Assembly (NCBI GenBank): GCA_937902945.1
Contig: CALEMD010000006.1
Coordinates: 1-9,983, forward strand
From: an uncultured Erysipelotrichaceae bacterium
Lineage (GTDB): Bacteria; Bacillota_I; Bacilli_A; Erysipelotrichales; Erysipelotrichaceae
Direction: 5' to 3'
Length of the DNA stretch: 9,983 nt
The translations under genes were made by a program, and so were the position numbers. Positions 8,701 to 9,983 of the stretch are shown here, piece by piece. Positions within the stretch are counted from its first letter, which is position 1; each line of letters begins with the position of its first letter. The notes below the pieces were generated by a model. The model made no database searches and had not been told where the DNA came from. It saw nothing but the letters and a program-made list of their open reading frames with translations.

Positions 8701-9048
8701 ATAGCAATACTCGAGCATAGGATAAAGGAAACATTCCGTTTTACCGGACCCAGTTCCAGTAGCAATCAGTGTTGATCTGCCATCGTCACCAGTCAATCTT
8801 TCAAATGCCTTTTGCTGATGCACATACGGCAGATAAGAAGGATGAATAGACTCAAAACAAGTTGGCATCTGCTCAGCAGCGCGGAAAGGAAGACGCACAG
8901 CAATATAAGGTTCATGATATACAGAATCCTTTGTATTAAGCATATTCCTAACAGAACCTTTGAAAGGTTCATTTGTCATTGGAAACGTTGTTTCAATATA
9001 GTCTCCAATCCCTTGTTCCAATTGCTTTGCAAGTATTGATGGCAGCAT
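2731..9048 (-). CDS. DEXH helicase with DUF1998/MZB and Vsr-like nuclease domains
   Basis: This is a 2105-residue cytoplasmic superfamily 2 helicase. Lobe 1 holds Walker A TGTGSGKTE 97-105, motif Ia YPMNALATDQ 130-139, TNYKMLDYLL 196-205, DELH 228-231 and GTSATM 263-268. Lobe 2 holds LAFSDSVQDAAHRAGF 619-634, TPTLEMGIDIGD 1016-1027 and QRAGRAGR 1045-1052. The insertions carry CxxC pairs at 477/480, 535/538, 551/554 and 580/583, then C923, C926, C945, C950. A likely coiled coil spans about 1195-1250. More zinc-type clusters follow at 1347/1350/1365/1368 and C1478, C1481, H1493, C1497. The DUF1998 core IYDSVPGGTGY (1584-1594) leads to an MZB-type cluster C1619, C1621, C1630, C1633, as in MrfA/YprA. 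Residues 1677-1796 resemble Vsr endonuclease: E1685, PD at 1741-1742, FTDG 1759-1762 and H1766. Residues 1800-2105 are unassigned. Relatives are MrfA (mitomycin repair) and DISARM DrmA/DrmB, but the length and the nuclease-like tail go beyond both. The likely role is ATP-driven DNA translocation coupled to cleavage, in defence or repair. The start is fixed by AGGAGG 8 nt upstream. Confidence 0.92.
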   Translation of the reverse strand: MLPSILAKQLEQGIGDYIETTFPMTNEPFKGSVRNMLNTKDSVYHEPYIAVRLPFRAAEQMPTCFESIHPSYLPYVHQQKAFERLTGDDGRSTLIATGTGSGKTECFLYPMLEYCYQHRGERGIKALIIYPMNALATDQAKRIAELIYNSDQLRGNVTVGMYVGGNDEESARMMSEHGVITDHETMLNSTPDILMTNYKMLDYLLVRPKDALLWNDNEPETLKYIAVDELHTFDGAQGTDLACLLRRLKRRLGIYDGYLCCIGTSATMGSKNSTSSIIDYAQEIFGEPFDKDSVITEDRLSPQEFFDGIEATEFTMPNNEQAEELDELTMNDNATAYLQKAVKDWFPGFSLDVMSDEGRLHLKDALMHHSFVQAVISMTDGKYFQASIVYEELKTHYPELKAIKDPTIVINSLYALISHARTGSVGSLRPFLYVQVQLWMRELRRLVAKVDPSKITYSIAHDLNTQQAKQYLPVVNCRDCGLTGWVSVLNERQDATMVNLEAFYNRYFKADEKVTMMFPLSHNKPMSGMMAARICPDCLHVALGDEGPSTCPHCHTEMIDIQIPAKIKTSGTKVHKQYVCPCCGSRRGLSLMGIRSATEISASISQMFASKFNDDKKTLAFSDSVQDAAHRAGFFNARTWRFGLRSAIQEYCDKVGAGQSLIEFQDGFVEYWHEKMPMEKFVSFFIAPNMVWKNSYEEMVEKRKIGTDRQAKSLVYKIEERLKYEIMLEYGLTSNIGRTLEKSGCSVLSFQMDDINSLANRVQERTVNELGELAAEDSVVFKRMVAGYLNLMRTNGAFSDPVFERYTENDAKSYMLSNNDTDWLPGLQSGRNTPNFIAECNGNPKKTLMYDYPSSNKYVDWISSCCSELLVDKSTYASISRIILEEAVKDNIVVKVPSSPSYTVYALNKDKVYVTNRLKTLRCDTCGSVYTVSEDEYSIFDGAPCQRSACGGMLKDFAFAENNYYGRLYTTGDLERINAREHTGLLERTDRENVETDFKRSKDTREAWDPNVLSCTPTLEMGIDIGDLSTVILCSMPPAQNQFLQRAGRAGRKDGNALTLAIANARPHDLYFYSDPLDMIEGEVTPPHIYLRASAVLERQFIAFCMDSWIKKGVPENAIPDKIGTILNKLDEHPANMFPFNFLSYVQSTLSRQLNSFIQMFAAYLDEGTKNELQEYVRGDGQKNSSMELKIIDGFEGLKRQQNSLHTSIEALGKMVKELEDKPKDSSYEAEIKELKSEKNALMEVYREIAKKNVFNFLSDEGLLPNYAFPEAGIILRAVLYRKEDEDTPTADAGKKQYKKILYEYNRSASSAISEFAPNNNFYVDGHKLTIDQVDLSTAQATKWRLCPNCSHAQIEEAGKNTSACPQCGSPAWADAGQVRNMLKVQMVYSNTEYSKSLIGDATENRSNVFYCRQMLVDVDEDHDIACAYQMDNDDFPFGYEFVSKATLREINFGESEMTGEKMSVSGVDEVRKGFKICKYCGKIQPENGKANHTLSCKVRKATSLIREEDYEECLFLYREFNTEILRLLVPATTMDSTSVKMESFVAAFMLGMKEYFGNVDHLRATVSEVPVPGADYRKQYLVIYDSVPGGTGYLKQLMNEKDSLIKIFEKALQKMENCSCKDDPQKDGCYHCLYAYRQSQQIGNISRSTAMRLLKSILSGKKNIKKIFKINEIQVNPLFDSELEQRFIEAIRQKVGTANVSDSIRNGKHCYYIKLDKQAWEIEPQVLLEAKDGVGVKCKPDFMIWPVTAPEHKPVAIFTDGFLYHKDIVTDDTIKREAIRRSGKYRVWALSYKDVQSVFTPQGDFATLTLQSEMMPSGKIMYQNTVKQMDSGSIEPEKMSSFDLLIAYLKLPNAEQLFKGQAYAYSLSLLEPTLINNNATFNEWKNIIDQVNEQTQFTENSFTFQKTFYGNWQPRSSSSNLSIYAGVLMPDVKQHDKVAVVAALEDESDKRTSKYESEWNGLWQFFNLMQFNKGFIAIATTGIERGDYHELPLTANEESIEDDMKNETSAWDKIKELLFDDDSKAFVEIAKTSNIPVPNEENIGYEVVGDDQEVIATIEIAWPDKKIGFMTTEQLEDKAMLEANGWKIINLLDAAKINTLFGGE
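2738..2742 (-). promoter_or_regulatory. Ribosome binding site of the UvrD-like gene
   Basis: GGAGG on the minus strand lies inside the last codons of the upstream helicase gene, 9 nt before the ATG at 2728 and 6 nt before the in-frame GTG at 2731. The GTG overlaps the upstream stop codon (TAGTG). The arrangement favours translational coupling and the ATG as start. Confidence 0.75.
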
Positions 9049-9056
9049 AACGTCAA

Positions 9057-9062
9057 CCTCCT
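9057..9062 (-). promoter_or_regulatory. Ribosome binding site of the large helicase gene
   Basis: A full AGGAGG on the minus strand lies 8 nt before the ATG at 9048, within the 18-nt gap after the TAA of the upstream gene. It is a consensus-strength site that fixes the start of the 2105-residue protein. Confidence 0.85.
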
Positions 9063-9066
9063 ATCA

Positions 9067-9870
9067 TTAGTTAATGATTTTATTATTCACCGGTATTTTC
9101 ACCAATTGGTCCCCACTGTGAATATAACCACTTAAGAAATCGGACAAACACAATGCAGTGCTTTCATCAAGCAGTTGTTTCTGCTGTGTTAGCATTCTCA
9201 TCGTTTTTACAGATTCTTCGGAAGAAAGTTCTCGAATATACAATTTTTCCAAGGCATTTTCTTCTTGCGTTTTTTTATTCTTCACACAGATACTCGACAA
9301 AATAAGAATCATAGTCGCAAATTCTTTTGCTTTTTCCTTAACTGCAAAGAGTAATCTTTGAGCTTCTTCATCAGTAACAACAATTTTTTCCCCTTTGTCG
9401 TTATCAACTTCAAATTGAATAACTATTGTTTCTTTCGTGTTTTTCTTTTCTAAGATCTTAGTAGCCTTTAGTTCTTCTTGGCTAAAGCAATCTTGAATCT
9501 GTTTAAGATGGTTCAGTATCTTTGGCTTCACTTTGAAATGCCAATATGTTTTTATCAGTAACGAAATACCTTCTTGGATTTCCGGATCATACAGAACATC
9601 ATCAATTATATCTATACCTACTTGTGCTAATTGAAAACCAAATGATGGTTGTTCTCTACCTTTTTTGCAAACTATATTCTTTCTTACAGTCTCTTTGTTT
9701 GGAAGATCATCTTCGGAAATAGGAGCAATATCTGGAAGAGCGCTAAGTTTTCCTTTATCACCACGTAGTCCATTATCAGAATGAGTTACTCCCTTATCAA
9801 ACTTTTCAAACTCATCTTTATCTAATGTAACTTTCATTATTCTTGTAACTTTCTCTTTCGTCATCACCAT
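9067..9870 (-). CDS. Operon-leading protein of unknown function
   Basis: I do not recognise this protein. From the chosen ATG at 9870 it has 267 residues and is rich in Lys and Glu. The N-terminal third (to about residue 65) looks flexible and polar, with a stretch LRGDKGKLSALPDIAPI. A more ordered part follows, with a Trp/aromatic segment (TYWHFKVKPKI), then a charged region and a helix with a hydrophobic run ATMILILSSICV that is too short and isolated to call a membrane anchor. The end is a mixed helical segment. No nuclease, ATPase, zinc or helix-turn-helix signature is visible. The frame stays open to a TTG at 9915 (282 residues), but AGGAG at 9879-9883 lies 8 nt from the ATG at 9870, with another ATG two codons later; an ATG two codons before it would be only 2 nt from that site. 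The gene ends 18 nt before the helicase-nuclease, so it is probably co-transcribed and may be an accessory, sensor or regulator of that machine. That role is inferred from position only. Confidence 0.8.
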   Translation of the reverse strand: MVMTKEKVTRIMKVTLDKDEFEKFDKGVTHSDNGLRGDKGKLSALPDIAPISEDDLPNKETVRKNIVCKKGREQPSFGFQLAQVGIDIIDDVLYDPEIQEGISLLIKTYWHFKVKPKILNHLKQIQDCFSQEELKATKILEKKNTKETIVIQFEVDNDKGEKIVVTDEEAQRLLFAVKEKAKEFATMILILSSICVKNKKTQEENALEKLYIRELSSEESVKTMRMLTQQKQLLDESTALCLSDFLSGYIHSGDQLVKIPVNNKIIN

Positions 9871-9878
9871 TCTCATTA

Positions 9879-9883
9879 CTCCT
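9879..9883 (-). promoter_or_regulatory. Ribosome binding site deciding the start of the first gene
   Basis: AGGAG on the minus strand stands 8 nt before ATG 9870 and only 2 nt before the ATG at 9876. This favours 9870 over both that ATG and the far-upstream TTG at 9915. Confidence 0.65.
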
Positions 9884-9937
9884 ATCTCATTTTGGTTTTG
9901 TACTATGGTTAACAAGCATCATTTTTAAGGGTCAGTA

Positions 9938-9982
9938 CTAATTTCTGTGTAAATCAATAATCAGAATCTGCTCTTTTTCCTG
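9938..9982 (-). other. Possible 3' end of an upstream gene, cut by the window
   Basis: A minus-strand frame enters from the right edge and ends at TAG (9938-9940), giving a 14-residue tail (QEKEQILIIDLHRN). A second frame is also open for nine codons, so this one is not proven coding. If real, an upstream gene would end about 67 nt before the first gene of the cluster and the operon would extend beyond the window. I found no convincing -35/-10 pair between 9884 and 9983. Confidence 0.2.
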
Positions 9983-9983
9983 C

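Noticed and set aside
629..9870. Canonical DISARM call
   Set aside because: A DUF1998 helicase is present, but no DNA methyltransferase, PLD protein (DrmC) or SNF2 helicase is visible, and helicase and DUF1998 are in one chain with an extra nuclease-like domain.
9868..9915. TTG start at 9915 giving a 282-residue first protein
   Set aside because: TTG lacks a good ribosome site, whereas ATG 9870 has AGGAG at 8 nt; the extra 15 residues look like translated leader.
9884..9983. Sigma-A type promoter upstream of the first gene
   Set aside because: Candidate hexamers (TTGATT, TTTACA, CATAGT) do not pair at 16-18 nt spacing with an acceptable partner.

Overview
The window is AT-rich, with strong AGGAGG-type ribosome binding sites, tightly packed genes and a standard genetic code. 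That fits a low-GC Bacillota (Firmicutes) chromosome or mobile island, though no species marker is present. About 93% of it is one minus-strand gene cluster, read from high to low coordinates: a 267-residue protein of unknown function (9870 to 9067), a 2105-residue helicase-nuclease (9048 to 2731), and a 699-residue UvrD/Rep-like helicase with an N-terminal RelE-like domain (2728 to 629). The genes lie 18 nt and 2 nt apart and each has a good Shine-Dalgarno sequence, so they very probably form one operon, the last two translationally coupled. I see no convincing promoter before the first gene. A short open frame reaching in from the right edge suggests that the operon may begin outside the window.

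The 2105-residue protein is the centrepiece. It is a DEXH superfamily 2 helicase of the MrfA/YprA and DISARM DrmA-DrmB type. Two RecA lobes are interrupted by large insertions carrying Cys-Cys zinc clusters, followed by a DUF1998/MZB zinc-binding domain (CxC-x8-CxxC). After that comes a segment I read as a Vsr-like PD-(D/E)XK nuclease domain with most catalytic positions in place, then about 300 residues I cannot assign. The partner pairs a RelE/YafQ-like fold with an SF1 helicase whose motifs are intact. Two helicases of opposite superfamilies, a nuclease domain and an unassigned accessory protein look like a DNA-targeting defence or DNA-repair machine. The defence role is inference. No methyltransferase, PLD nuclease or SNF2 gene is visible, so it does not match canonical DISARM.

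The left 630 bases are the edge of the cluster. Bases 34-441 hold the 3' part of a plus-strand gene with an RNxxxH (HEPN-like) motif but no start, so it appears truncated. Bases 1-60 are clearly richer in GC (33 of 60) than the rest, suggesting a junction. A two-tier hairpin at 578-621 separates this remnant from the convergent operon and probably acts as a terminator. No tRNA, rRNA, CRISPR array, transposase or integrase was found.
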